From assembly GCA_039815145.1 (NCBI GenBank), contig JBCBZW010000009.1, positions 1 through 64,000 of the forward strand: a stretch of DNA of 64,000 nucleotides, read 5' to 3'. The position numbers and the translations under genes were made by a program. Positions 33,884-41,565 of the stretch are shown here, one piece after another (within the stretch, counting starts at the first letter, position 1; every line of letters begins with the position of its first letter). Under the pieces are notes generated by a model. The model was not told the origin of the DNA. It saw only the letters and a list, made by a program, of their open reading frames with translations, and made no database searches. The DNA comes from Pseudomonadota bacterium. GTDB taxonomy: Bacteria; Pseudomonadota; Gammaproteobacteria; Steroidobacterales; JBCBZW01.

Positions 33884-36238
33884 TCAGGGCACGTCCTGCT
33901 CACACAGGTGGGGCACCTTCACGTCGCGCACGTCCACCGGCGGCGCGGCCAGCTCCGCGAGCACATCGCCCTCCCGGTTGCTGAGCCAGCTACGCAAGGT
34001 GTCCTGGAAGAAGCGCATCTCGTTCACGGCACCTTGACCGAACAACGCCAGTAGGCGCGGGGACAGCAGCGCATCCACGCGATCGATCTCCGCCAGGTAC
34101 GCGTCCGCATCCCACAGCGTGTCGACCAACGCCTGCACCTCGGCCAGGAACAGGGCCTGGGTGTCCGGCAGGTTGTACATGCGCCGGGCGAGGGCCGAGC
34201 GGATGGCGAAGATCGACTGGCCTTCAGGGAAGAAGTCCGAGTCCATGTCCCAGGGGCCGAAGCGCATCTGGTTATCCATCGGGGAGACGTAGAAGAAGCT
34301 GTTGTTCATGTTGAAGGCGTAGCCGTCGCTGTGGGCGATGAGCGCTTCGATGGCCCAGTAGCGGACGAACCAGGGGATGTCGACGCGCGCCTCCAGCTCC
34401 GGCAGCAACGTCTCGTAGGGGGTGAACTCCAGCACGTTGGCCAGGTCGAGGATCTCCTCGTTGCCGTCCTCGGCGGTCTCCGTGTCCGGGTCCCAGGTGT
34501 TGATCCAGGGGCCGGGCCAGAAGTCGCTGATCTCCGCCTCGAAGAGCTTGCCGAGGGGATCGTTGAAGTTGCGCGCGACGAAGGTCTCGTCCACCTCCTC
34601 CACGTTGACGTAGATGCCGAGCTCCTCGCCGTTCACGCTCACCTGGGCGAAGTTGCAGCGCGAGGCGGCGAGGCCCGCGTCGCGGTAGATCTGGAACGCC
34701 AGGCACTGCTTGACGAGCGAGGGGTCCTGGCGCGCGTTGTTCAGCGTGAGGCGGGTGACGCCGTTGATGTCACTGCCAGCGATGAAGCGGCCCAGGTCGA
34801 GCTTGAGGGCGGGTTTCTCCTCGGAGAGCGAGCCCTGGAAGCCCTTCTTGCGAATGCCGACGAGGTTGATCTGCTGTGCGCCGTCGACCGTGATATCGGC
34901 GGGGAACCAGGTGAAGGGGCTCGGCCAGGGGCGCGTGCCGCACTCGGGGTCTTCGATCAGCTCGTTGATGTCGCGGGTCTGCTCGCGCAGGGTCTGGAAG
35001 TCGGTCGGATCCATGGTGACGTCGATCTCCACCACCCGGTCCGCGGCGTAGAGGAGATCGGTCTCGTCCTCGGGCCCCACCGCGGCCTCGCAGCTTTGGG
35101 TCACGCCGGGGGGCTGGCCCGTCTGGGCGCGCAGGATCACCGCGGCATCGAAGAGGTCGCAAAGGCCGTCACCGCTGACGTCGCACTTCGTGGGTGAGGG
35201 CAGCTGCGGGAGGATGCCGAGGGCGAAGGCGCGCACGCGCAGGCCGTCGTTCTGCAGCACCTGGCCGTCGTTGTTCACATCGCCGCACTGGCAGGCGTTG
35301 CCGATGCCGTCGGCGAGGGCGTTGCCGATGCCGCCGGTGTCGGCCTGGCCCGGGTTGGCGACGAGGGCGCAGTTGTCGTCGCAGTTTGCGGTGGCGCCGC
35401 CGATGCAGGTGGCGTCACCGACGATGCCGTTGCGGTTGCCGTCTTCGGAGATGCCGTCGAAGTCGCGGTCGGGCCAGGGCTGGTCCGTGCGCAGCGGGGT
35501 GAAGTCTTGGGCGACCTGGTCGAGGACGCCGTTGGGGGCGCCGAAGCTCGAGGTGTTGCTGTCGTTGTAGCCGGGATCGTCGCGGCCTATGTCCGCGGCG
35601 GGGCTGGCCTGCAGGGCGAACACTTCGCGACTGTTGACGCCGATGTCCGAGGCGATGCCGTCGTCGCTGACGATGCCTTCGCCGGCGGGGCCGAACACCA
35701 CGTTACCCTCAGCATCGTAGATCGTCAGCTGCCAATCATCGTTGTTGACCGGGAAGTTGTCCGCGGTGATGAACTCACCGGTACCGCCGTCTTCGGGGTT
35801 GGCCGCGTTGACGTTGATCCACCAGTCGCCGTTGGCGGGGTCGTAGGAGGGATCATCGGGCACGTCTTCGGCTACGGTGATGATCGTGCCCGCTTCCAGG
35901 CTCTGCCAGAGAGAGGCGTCCGTGAAGACCAGGCGCGGCTCCACCACACCGTCGCTGAAGATCTCGAGCTGCCAGCCGCGGATGTCGAGGCCCTCGGCCA
36001 CCACCACCAGTTCGAACCAGTCGCCGCCGTTGCCCTGGACGCGGCCGAAGAAGGGATCGAAGGGCGGCGAGGTGTTGCCGTCCTCGTCGACGAACTCGTC
36101 GCCCCCGTTCAGGAAGTTTGACCCCGACACCGCGTTGTATTCGTTCAGTACCAGGGGCTCTGCGCTGGCGATCGTAGCGATCAGTCCCATAAGGAGCAGG
36201 GGGCACTGACCTCGCCGAGGGGGTATCCGTGTTGTCAT
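33884..36238 (-). CDS. Secreted multi-domain CotH-kinase-fold protein
   Basis: A 784-residue exported protein. Signal peptide (LLLMGLIATIASA), then a lamin-tail-like beta domain (LVLNEYNAV and GDWFELVVV, residues about 20-230), then a calcium-binding region of thrombospondin-type-3 and dockerin-like character (DRDFDGISEDGNRNGI, DDNCALVANPGQADTGGIGN, GDVNNDGQVLQNDGLR, CDVSGDGLCDLFDAAVIL). A CotH domain of about 350 residues ends the protein, with RKKGFQGS near its start and FGPWDMDSDFF near its end. CotH proteins are atypical secreted kinases. The start ATG 36238 follows AAGGAAG. Expected to work outside the cell in a Ca-dependent form. Confidence 0.85.
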   Translation of the reverse strand: MTTRIPPRRGQCPLLLMGLIATIASAEPLVLNEYNAVSGSNFLNGGDEFVDEDGNTSPPFDPFFGRVQGNGGDWFELVVVAEGLDIRGWQLEIFSDGVVEPRLVFTDASLWQSLEAGTIITVAEDVPDDPSYDPANGDWWINVNAANPEDGGTGEFITADNFPVNNDDWQLTIYDAEGNVVFGPAGEGIVSDDGIASDIGVNSREVFALQASPAADIGRDDPGYNDSNTSSFGAPNGVLDQVAQDFTPLRTDQPWPDRDFDGISEDGNRNGIVGDATCIGGATANCDDNCALVANPGQADTGGIGNALADGIGNACQCGDVNNDGQVLQNDGLRVRAFALGILPQLPSPTKCDVSGDGLCDLFDAAVILRAQTGQPPGVTQSCEAAVGPEDETDLLYAADRVVEIDVTMDPTDFQTLREQTRDINELIEDPECGTRPWPSPFTWFPADITVDGAQQINLVGIRKKGFQGSLSEEKPALKLDLGRFIAGSDINGVTRLTLNNARQDPSLVKQCLAFQIYRDAGLAASRCNFAQVSVNGEELGIYVNVEEVDETFVARNFNDPLGKLFEAEISDFWPGPWINTWDPDTETAEDGNEEILDLANVLEFTPYETLLPELEARVDIPWFVRYWAIEALIAHSDGYAFNMNNSFFYVSPMDNQMRFGPWDMDSDFFPEGQSIFAIRSALARRMYNLPDTQALFLAEVQALVDTLWDADAYLAEIDRVDALLSPRLLALFGQGAVNEMRFFQDTLRSWLSNREGDVLAELAAPPVDVRDVKVPHLCEQDVP

Positions 36239-36545
36239 AATTCTTCCTTGAATCGCTGGTGTGGCCTGCTTGTTGTTCGCGTACCGATATTCTGCCGCTA
36301 TTAGGTACGGACACGGTAGGGGAATCGCGACACGTGCGCCCGGCCGTCCAATGTCCGGACAGGCGGGGGCCAAGAACTGGGGATTCCTGAGCGTCTAACG
36401 CCTGAACTCATCGCACTTCGATAATTTCTTCGTATACCTTCGCTAACATCTTCATACGGTGTGCAACTTCTGTAGCACTCATGGTTCAGAATACACAACT
36501 CAACGACATGCTCGAGGTGCACGAACAGTGCGTAGGAAGCCGCTA
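36239..36545. other. 307-nt divergent intergenic region
   Basis: Lies between the divergent CotH and TonB-C-like genes and must hold both promoters. The 36410-36490 part is A/T-richer. No operator or coding relic was recognised. Confidence 0.4.
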
Positions 36546-37505
36546 GTGTTCACTCCCGCCAGCCGCCGTGTTTACCTGGTGGCCTTGGCGACCCTGATCG
36601 GCATCACCGGTGCGGTGGCCAATGCGGACGAGATCGTGCCGGCGCGTTTGACGGGAGAGGCCGTGGTGCCGGCATCGCCGGAGCACGGCAAGGTGCCCGT
36701 GTCGTCGCAGTTCCGCTTCCCAGACGACTTCCGCCCCCGCGATGAGTCCTCGAAGATCGTCTGCCAGGTGCTGGTGAGTCGGGGCGGCGAGGTGAGTGCG
36801 CGCAAGTGTGCGCAGCACGGCGGCTCCGAGCGCCTTCGCGCCTGGCTACGCAACGAGATTCTCCTCCGCCTGGAGCGCGCGCGCTTTCGCCCCGCGCAGG
36901 TGGACGGCGAGCGCGTGGCGGTGTCGATGCCGGTTCGCGCGCTGGTGAGCTGTGACGCCGATGGTGATTGTGGCGTGGGGGTGTACCCGAACGCAGGGCT
37001 CTACACCGCCCGCTACGGCGATGCCTACTACGCTCCGCAGGAGATCATCGACGACACGGGCACCTGGTACGACCGTTTGGTGGCTAGCGAGTACTGCGCC
37101 GCGGGCAAGGCCCGAGCGTGCAAGAACGCCACGGCGTTCGCCTTCGGCGCCTCCGTGCGCGTGGGCAACGACGGACTGGTCAACGGCGTGGGCGTGCTGG
37201 ACGGTATCGAGGCGGAAGAATTTCCCGTGGATGGCGCCTTCGCGCGTCTGGTGGAGGCCCGCTACATCCCGGCTCAGGTCGAGGGGGAGGCGATGCAGCT
37301 GCTGGTGCACACGCCCACGATCCACAAGCGGAACAGCCGTTATTTCCCGCGCAATCAGTGCCGTCGCCGATTCGAGATCGGCACCCGGCTCGGCATGGAC
37401 TGTTTCACGATGCAGGAGCTCGCCGCCTACCGCCCCGACGACGAGAGCGGCTTCGCGGAAGCGCTCACCTTCTGGTTGGTCGGCGGGAGCGCCGGCGGCA
37501 TCTAA
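36546..37505 (+). CDS. Secreted protein with two TonB-C-like repeats
   Basis: A 319-residue protein starting at GTG 36546 (AGGAAG upstream), with a signal peptide ending GAVANA. Two segments resemble the C-terminal domain of TonB: CQVLVSRGGEVSARKC, then AWLRNEILLRLERARFRPAQ and VDGERVAVSMPVRA; and VRVGNDGLVNGVGV, then FARLVEARYIPAQVEGEAMQL. Each has the V-x(n)-G-x-V strand and the R-F/Y-x-P-A-x-x-x-G-x-x-V hairpin. No proline-rich spacer or TM anchor is present, so it is not a working TonB. Four cysteines in the second half may form disulfides. The role is unknown. Confidence 0.7.
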   Translation: MFTPASRRVYLVALATLIGITGAVANADEIVPARLTGEAVVPASPEHGKVPVSSQFRFPDDFRPRDESSKIVCQVLVSRGGEVSARKCAQHGGSERLRAWLRNEILLRLERARFRPAQVDGERVAVSMPVRALVSCDADGDCGVGVYPNAGLYTARYGDAYYAPQEIIDDTGTWYDRLVASEYCAAGKARACKNATAFAFGASVRVGNDGLVNGVGVLDGIEAEEFPVDGAFARLVEARYIPAQVEGEAMQLLVHTPTIHKRNSRYFPRNQCRRRFEIGTRLGMDCFTMQELAAYRPDDESGFAEALTFWLVGGSAGGI

Positions 37506-37513
37506 GGCCCCAC

Positions 37514-37566
37514 GGGTAGCGCGTGGCCCTTCCCCGGTCGGGGTCGCGCGTTGCCCACCTTTTTTT
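37514..37566 (+). terminator. Rho-independent terminator
   Basis: GGGTAGCGCG (37514-37523) pairs with CGCGTTGCCC (37547-37556, two G-T wobbles) around an inner CCCC-GGTC-GGGG stem, followed by ACC and seven T (37560-37566). It lies just after the stop of the gene at 36546. Confidence 0.75.
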
Positions 37567-37575
37567 GGACGGACG

Positions 37576-38148
37576 CTAGTGCGCCTTACCGCGCAGGCGG
37601 GCGACGAACAGGTTGGTCGCCCGATCGAAGTCCTCCACCCTTCCTGACGCGCGGCCGTGCAGTTGCGCGCCCTCGACCAGCGCCAGCAGGGCGCTCGCCT
37701 CTTCTCGCGGGTCACTCGCGTCCGGCAGGTTGCCCAGCGAGATCGCGTCCTGGATCACCGCCTCCAGCCAATCGATGCTCTCGCCGTGAAAGGCGTTCAG
37801 GGACTCGCGCACCTGTTCGCTGAGTCGGTCGGGGCTCAAGGCGAGGGACACGCACAAACACAGCATGCCGCCCTCGCCCAGCGCCTGGCGGTAGTGGGCC
37901 ACGTAGCGGCTCAGCTTATCCCCGGGGTCCAAGGCAGACCCGTCTACCTCATCGCGGAACGCCTGGTTGGCCTCGCGATAGCGGGTCACCAGCGCCATCG
38001 CCAGATCCGCCTTGGTGGGGAAGTGGTAGTGGATGCTGGCCTTCTTGATGCCCACGCTCGCCGCCAGATCGGCGTAGCTGAAGCCGTCGTAGCCCCGTTC
38101 GCGGGCCGCGCGCTCCGCGGCGTCGAGGAGCTGAGTCTTGGTGTCCAT
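37576..38148 (-). CDS. TetR/AcrR-family repressor
   Basis: A 190-residue regulator. The N-terminal helix-turn-helix (residues 5-50) reads LLDAAERAARERGYDGFSYADLAASVGIKK then ASIHYHFPTKADL, a strong TetR match. The C-terminal ligand domain has a Cys pair (MLCLCVSLAL), as in AcrR/NemR-type sensors of electrophiles. It is divergent from the glutathione S-transferase gene, and a dyad at 38247-38264 lies between them, so it probably represses that gene and itself. Confidence 0.9.
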   Translation of the reverse strand: MDTKTQLLDAAERAARERGYDGFSYADLAASVGIKKASIHYHFPTKADLAMALVTRYREANQAFRDEVDGSALDPGDKLSRYVAHYRQALGEGGMLCLCVSLALSPDRLSEQVRESLNAFHGESIDWLEAVIQDAISLGNLPDASDPREEASALLALVEGAQLHGRASGRVEDFDRATNLFVARLRGKAH

Positions 38149-38224
38149 GTGGCTCTAGGATTCCTGAGAGTGTTCATCGAATCAATGGGCTAGGAGGGAC
38201 CGAGGTCGGGGCGCGCAGGTCTGC

Positions 38225-38264
38225 TTGCAACCCTTGGGCATCTTCTCTACCATCTAGTAGGTAG
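38225..38264 (+). promoter_or_regulatory. GST promoter with overlapping repressor operator
   Basis: TTGCAA (38225-38230) and TACCAT (38248-38253) are separated by 17 bp and fit a sigma-70 promoter. The 18-bp dyad CTACC-N2-CTAG-N2-GGTAG (38247-38264) covers the -10 element, an arrangement expected for a TetR-type repressor site. Confidence 0.55.
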
Positions 38265-38290
38265 ATAGCATTCACCCAAGGAGTACCCCC

Positions 38291-38911
38291 ATGAAGATCT
38301 ACGATGTAGAAGGTTTCCCCAACCCGGCCCGCGTGCGCATCGCCCTTGCGGAGAAGGGCGCCACGGAGCAGGTGGAGTTCGTCCCGGTGGACCTCATGAA
38401 CGGTGAGCACCGCACCGACGCCTTCCGCGCCCGCAACCCCGATGCCACCGTGCCCTACGCCGAGCTCGAGTGCGGCACATGCATCTCCCAGTGCACCGCC
38501 ATCACGGAGTACATCGACGGTCACTTCGATGGCCCATCGCTGTTCGGCGAGACGCCGAAGCAGCGCGCGGTCACCCAGATGATGAATCTGCGCGCCGAGG
38601 CCGGCCTGATGGACGCGGTGGGTGCCTACTTCCACCACGCCACGCCGGGCTTGGGTCCCGATCTCGAGACCTACCAGAATCAGGACTGGGGCCAGAAGCG
38701 CAAGCAGGTGGCGCAGGACACGATGCGCTACCTCGACGGTGTGCTGGAAGACCAGCCGTACCTCGCCGGCGATAGCTTCACCGTGGCCGACATCACCGCC
38801 TTCGCGGGCCTCGCCTTCGCTGATTTCGCGAAGGTGGAGATTCCGGAGGAGCTCAACAACCTGCGTGCCTGGCGTGATCGCGTGGCGTCGCGTCCCAGCA
38901 TCGCCGGCTGA
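38291..38911 (+). CDS. Glutathione S-transferase family protein
   Basis: A 206-residue cytosolic protein with the GST layout: N-terminal thioredoxin-like domain (MKIYDVEGFPNPARVRIALAEKG, then DATVPYAELECGTCISQCTAI) and a C-terminal helical domain with the N-capping motif YLAGDSFTVADITAFAGLAFADF. The conserved cis-Pro/Ser glutathione-binding segment appears as VPYAELECGTCISQ. It conjugates or reduces electrophiles with glutathione. Controlled, by context, by the divergent TetR repressor. A cupin gene follows 30 nt downstream in the same direction. Confidence 0.9.
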   Translation: MKIYDVEGFPNPARVRIALAEKGATEQVEFVPVDLMNGEHRTDAFRARNPDATVPYAELECGTCISQCTAITEYIDGHFDGPSLFGETPKQRAVTQMMNLRAEAGLMDAVGAYFHHATPGLGPDLETYQNQDWGQKRKQVAQDTMRYLDGVLEDQPYLAGDSFTVADITAFAGLAFADFAKVEIPEELNNLRAWRDRVASRPSIAG

Positions 38912-38941
38912 TCGAAGGCATCAGGGAAGGAGGAAGTCCCC

Positions 38942-39625
38942 GTGGAACTCAACGCCGATTTCTCCCAGCGTGTGCTGCTGCACGCGGACGAGTTGTCGTG
39001 GCAGCCCTCGCCCATGGCGGGGGTGGACCGTCGCATGCTCGATCGCATCGGCGATGAGGTGGCCCGCGCCACCACCATCGTGCGCTACGCGCCCGGCAGT
39101 CACTTCAGCCCCCATGCGCACGGGGGTGGCGAGGAGTTCATCGTGCTGGACGGTGTGTTCCAGGACGAACACGGGGATTTTCCTGCGGGTGCCTACGTGC
39201 GCAATCCGCCGACCTCCCGTCACACCCCGGGCTCCGCGCCGGGCTGTGTGATCTTCGTCAAGCTCTGGCAGTTCGATCCCGCGGATCGCACGCCCGTGAT
39301 GATCGACATGAACAAGATGGCGAGCGTCGAGGCCCGGGATCGACAGGGCGTGTCAGTGATGCCCCTGTTCGAGGATGCGCGCGAATCGGTGCGGGTGGAG
39401 ACGTGGGCGCCGGGCCAGGAGGTGACTCTCGATCTGCCCGGCGGCGGGGAGTTCCTCGTTCTCGAGGGCGGCTTCGACGAGTCTCGCGATCGCTTGCGCC
39501 AGCACTCCTGGCTACGGCTACCGATAGGTCGTCGGTTGTCAGCGGTGGCGGGCGCGCACGGGGCTCGCGTGTGGACGAAGGTCGGTCATTTGCCCTTCGC
39601 CGAGGCGCCGGCGGTCGGCGCCTGA
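38942..39625 (+). CDS. ChrR-like two-cupin protein
   Basis: A 227-residue protein with two cupin halves. The first has [21 protein letters not shown] then EDEHGDF-like [19 protein letters not shown], giving the His/His/Glu/His metal set of ChrR-type cupins. The second half (about 135-215) keeps the fold but lacks the metal residues. The N-terminal zinc-binding anti-sigma domain of ChrR is absent. GTG start with strong AAGGAGGAAG upstream. Co-transcribed with the GST gene, so a role in oxidative or electrophile stress is plausible. Confidence 0.82.
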   Translation: MELNADFSQRVLLHADELSWQPSPMAGVDRRMLDRIGDEVARATTIVRYAPGSHFSPHAHGGGEEFIVLDGVFQDEHGDFPAGAYVRNPPTSRHTPGSAPGCVIFVKLWQFDPADRTPVMIDMNKMASVEARDRQGVSVMPLFEDARESVRVETWAPGQEVTLDLPGGGEFLVLEGGFDESRDRLRQHSWLRLPIGRRLSAVAGAHGARVWTKVGHLPFAEAPAVGA

Positions 39626-39629
39626 TCGC

Positions 39630-40172
39630 TCATAGGCCGAGTACGTGGAGCCCGTCCTCTGGCGAGTTTGCGCGCCACGCGCGCAGGCGGCGCGCAGACG
39701 TTTGCGTGAGGTCGAGCAGTCGCTTCCGCGTGCCGTTGAAGTCCGCTTCGAAGGCTTGATCTACATTGGCCGCTGAGAGGGAGAACCAGTAGTTGTCCAC
39801 CTGGGTGTCGTCGGCGGCGTCCTGTAGGTTCTGCGCAAGCGTCTCCAGCCGCGCGGTGAAGGCCTCGAACACGGCCGTACCGTAGTGAAGAAACGAATAG
39901 GGCGTGTAGCTGTCGAGGGCGTCGAGTAGCGGGGAGAGCAGGTCGAAGGTGGGAGGGGTGTAGTACAGGGCAGCCCCGTTCCAGCAGGTTCTGTCTCGCA
40001 GGTGATCGGGCACGAGTTCGATGTAGCCGGTGTGCGAAAGGGCTGCCGGGTCCTCAATGGCCACGGCGTACTGCTCATCGGCCCACGCGCGCAGCGGTGA
40101 CGAATCCTGACGGTCGTAGGCGCCGGGGCCTTCGGCATCGCCGAGTGGTGGCTTGCGGCTGCTCCCAGTCAT
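39630..40172 (-). CDS. Protein of unknown function
   Basis: A 180-residue soluble, acidic protein with no signal peptide and no recognised family. It contains an aromatic-rich middle (WNGAALYYTPPTFDLLSPLLDALDSYTPYSFLHYG) and helical second half (AFTARLETLAQNLQDAADD). It lies 5 nt downstream of the lipoprotein gene on the same strand and is probably co-transcribed and functionally linked with it. Confidence 0.6.
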   Translation of the reverse strand: MTGSSRKPPLGDAEGPGAYDRQDSSPLRAWADEQYAVAIEDPAALSHTGYIELVPDHLRDRTCWNGAALYYTPPTFDLLSPLLDALDSYTPYSFLHYGTAVFEAFTARLETLAQNLQDAADDTQVDNYWFSLSAANVDQAFEADFNGTRKRLLDLTQTSARRLRAWRANSPEDGLHVLGL

Positions 40173-40177
40173 GCGCC

Positions 40178-41500
40178 CTAGCGCGGCATCGCGCGCAGCT
40201 TCTCCAGCAGGTAGTCGCTAACGGTTTTGGTGATACGCGCATCCTGCAGATCGAACAGCTCATCTGCGACGCGGTCAGCGTCGCGTAGCTCCCACCGCGC
40301 GTTGCGGCGATCGAATTCGAAGGTCAGCGTCTTCTCGAAGCTGCGCGATGGAAAGCCCAGCGACTCGATCAGCGCCGTTTGCGGCATGTTCTTCGGCATG
40401 TTCACGGCGCGCGAGAACACTTCCAGCGCCACCTTCGCGCTGCAGCGTTGGCGTCGCTTGTCGCCTTCGCACCCGATCACCTGCACCTTGCGCACGGTGT
40501 GGCTGAGCACGGGCGTGGTCACTACCCCCGGCAGCAGTTCGCTGAACGCCACGAAGCGCGTGCCGGAGTTGCTGTGCTCGGTCACGATGCGCGTGCCGTC
40601 GCGTCGTGTATCCGATTCTGGCGCGCGCGAGATGGCGGCGATGACCAGCGCGCGTCGGACCACGGCATCGGACGGCGAGGAGATGCGATGGCGTTCCGTC
40701 TGCCAACGGGCGAGGGTGGGGCACACGATCTCTTGCTTGTCCTTCGCGGAGAACAAAGCCTGGCGAAGGATCGCTTGGTCCGAAGGTGCGGGCCCGCAGG
40801 CCAACACGGGGCATTTGCCCGTCTCGGCGCAGCCGGGTTCGTCCTTGGGATCGGTCTCGTCGGGGGCTAAGCCAAAGCCCACGGGGGAGAGATCGAACTC
40901 GGCCTCGCCGAGCAGGGCGCGTAGGGCGTCGAGGCTCTGCTTCGCGGACACCTCGCGTTCCACCTTCTTCCCAAAGCGGCCGATGCCCGGGGCGCCATCA
41001 GGGCGAGGGCGTAGCAGCAAGCGGCCGATCTCTGGGGCGTGCAGGCCGTACACCTGCTGCACCACGCCGTCCTCGTCGCGTTGCACCTCGATCTCCAGCA
41101 CCTGCTCACCGTCGGCAACGCCCACCAGGGTCACGAAGTCCGTCCCAGAACGCCCGCGCTCGCGGAGCAGGTAGATCCCTGCCTCGACGAGGGCGCAGCT
41201 GAGGTCGTCGCCATGGCGGCGGGGAAGCTTGAAGCCCTTGCCCGAGAGTTTGGCCGCGGGCACGTCGGCGAGCGCCGGGTCCTCACCGCAGGGGCGGATA
41301 CGGCGGTTGAAGCGGTTGCTGTAGACGTGGTCGATCAGCTGCTGGCGGGTTTCCTTGGGCCAGCCGTCCTGGATGGCTTTGGCTTGCTCCGGCGTGAGGT
41401 AGCCGTCGTCGACGCGCAGGGTTTGGGCGTCGGACGAACAGGCGCCCAGCCCAAGGGCGAGGACGCCCAGCAGGAGCAATCGTAGGTGATGGAGGTTCAT
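40178..41500 (-). CDS. Lipoprotein of unknown function
   Basis: A 440-residue lipoprotein: signal segment LRLLLLGVLALGLGAC with Cys at the lipobox and Ser-Ser after it (outer-membrane sorting expected). The mature part has several Cys pairs (CAETGKCPVLACG, CEGDKRRQRC), an acidic start (DDGYLTPEQAKAIQDGWPKETRQ) and no recognised domain. ATG 41500 is chosen because residues upstream in the same frame are Arg-rich and non-conserved. It forms a two-gene unit with the small unknown downstream. Confidence 0.65.
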   Translation of the reverse strand: MNLHHLRLLLLGVLALGLGACSSDAQTLRVDDGYLTPEQAKAIQDGWPKETRQQLIDHVYSNRFNRRIRPCGEDPALADVPAAKLSGKGFKLPRRHGDDLSCALVEAGIYLLRERGRSGTDFVTLVGVADGEQVLEIEVQRDEDGVVQQVYGLHAPEIGRLLLRPRPDGAPGIGRFGKKVEREVSAKQSLDALRALLGEAEFDLSPVGFGLAPDETDPKDEPGCAETGKCPVLACGPAPSDQAILRQALFSAKDKQEIVCPTLARWQTERHRISSPSDAVVRRALVIAAISRAPESDTRRDGTRIVTEHSNSGTRFVAFSELLPGVVTTPVLSHTVRKVQVIGCEGDKRRQRCSAKVALEVFSRAVNMPKNMPQTALIESLGFPSRSFEKTLTFEFDRRNARWELRDADRVADELFDLQDARITKTVSDYLLEKLRAMPR

Positions 41501-41524
41501 CGCGCGCTCGCCTGGGAAACCTCC

Positions 41525-41556
41525 TTGCAGGGTACCGCCTGCGCGGTACCGTGCAA
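41525..41556 (-). terminator. Hairpin separating two minus-strand units
   Basis: A 14-bp stem with one mismatch (TTGCAGGGTACCGC with GCGGTACCGTGCAA) and a 4-nt loop, 9 nt beyond the serine-hydrolase stop. It probably ends that transcript before the lipoprotein gene. Confidence 0.6.
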
Positions 41557-41565
41557 CCCGTAGGC

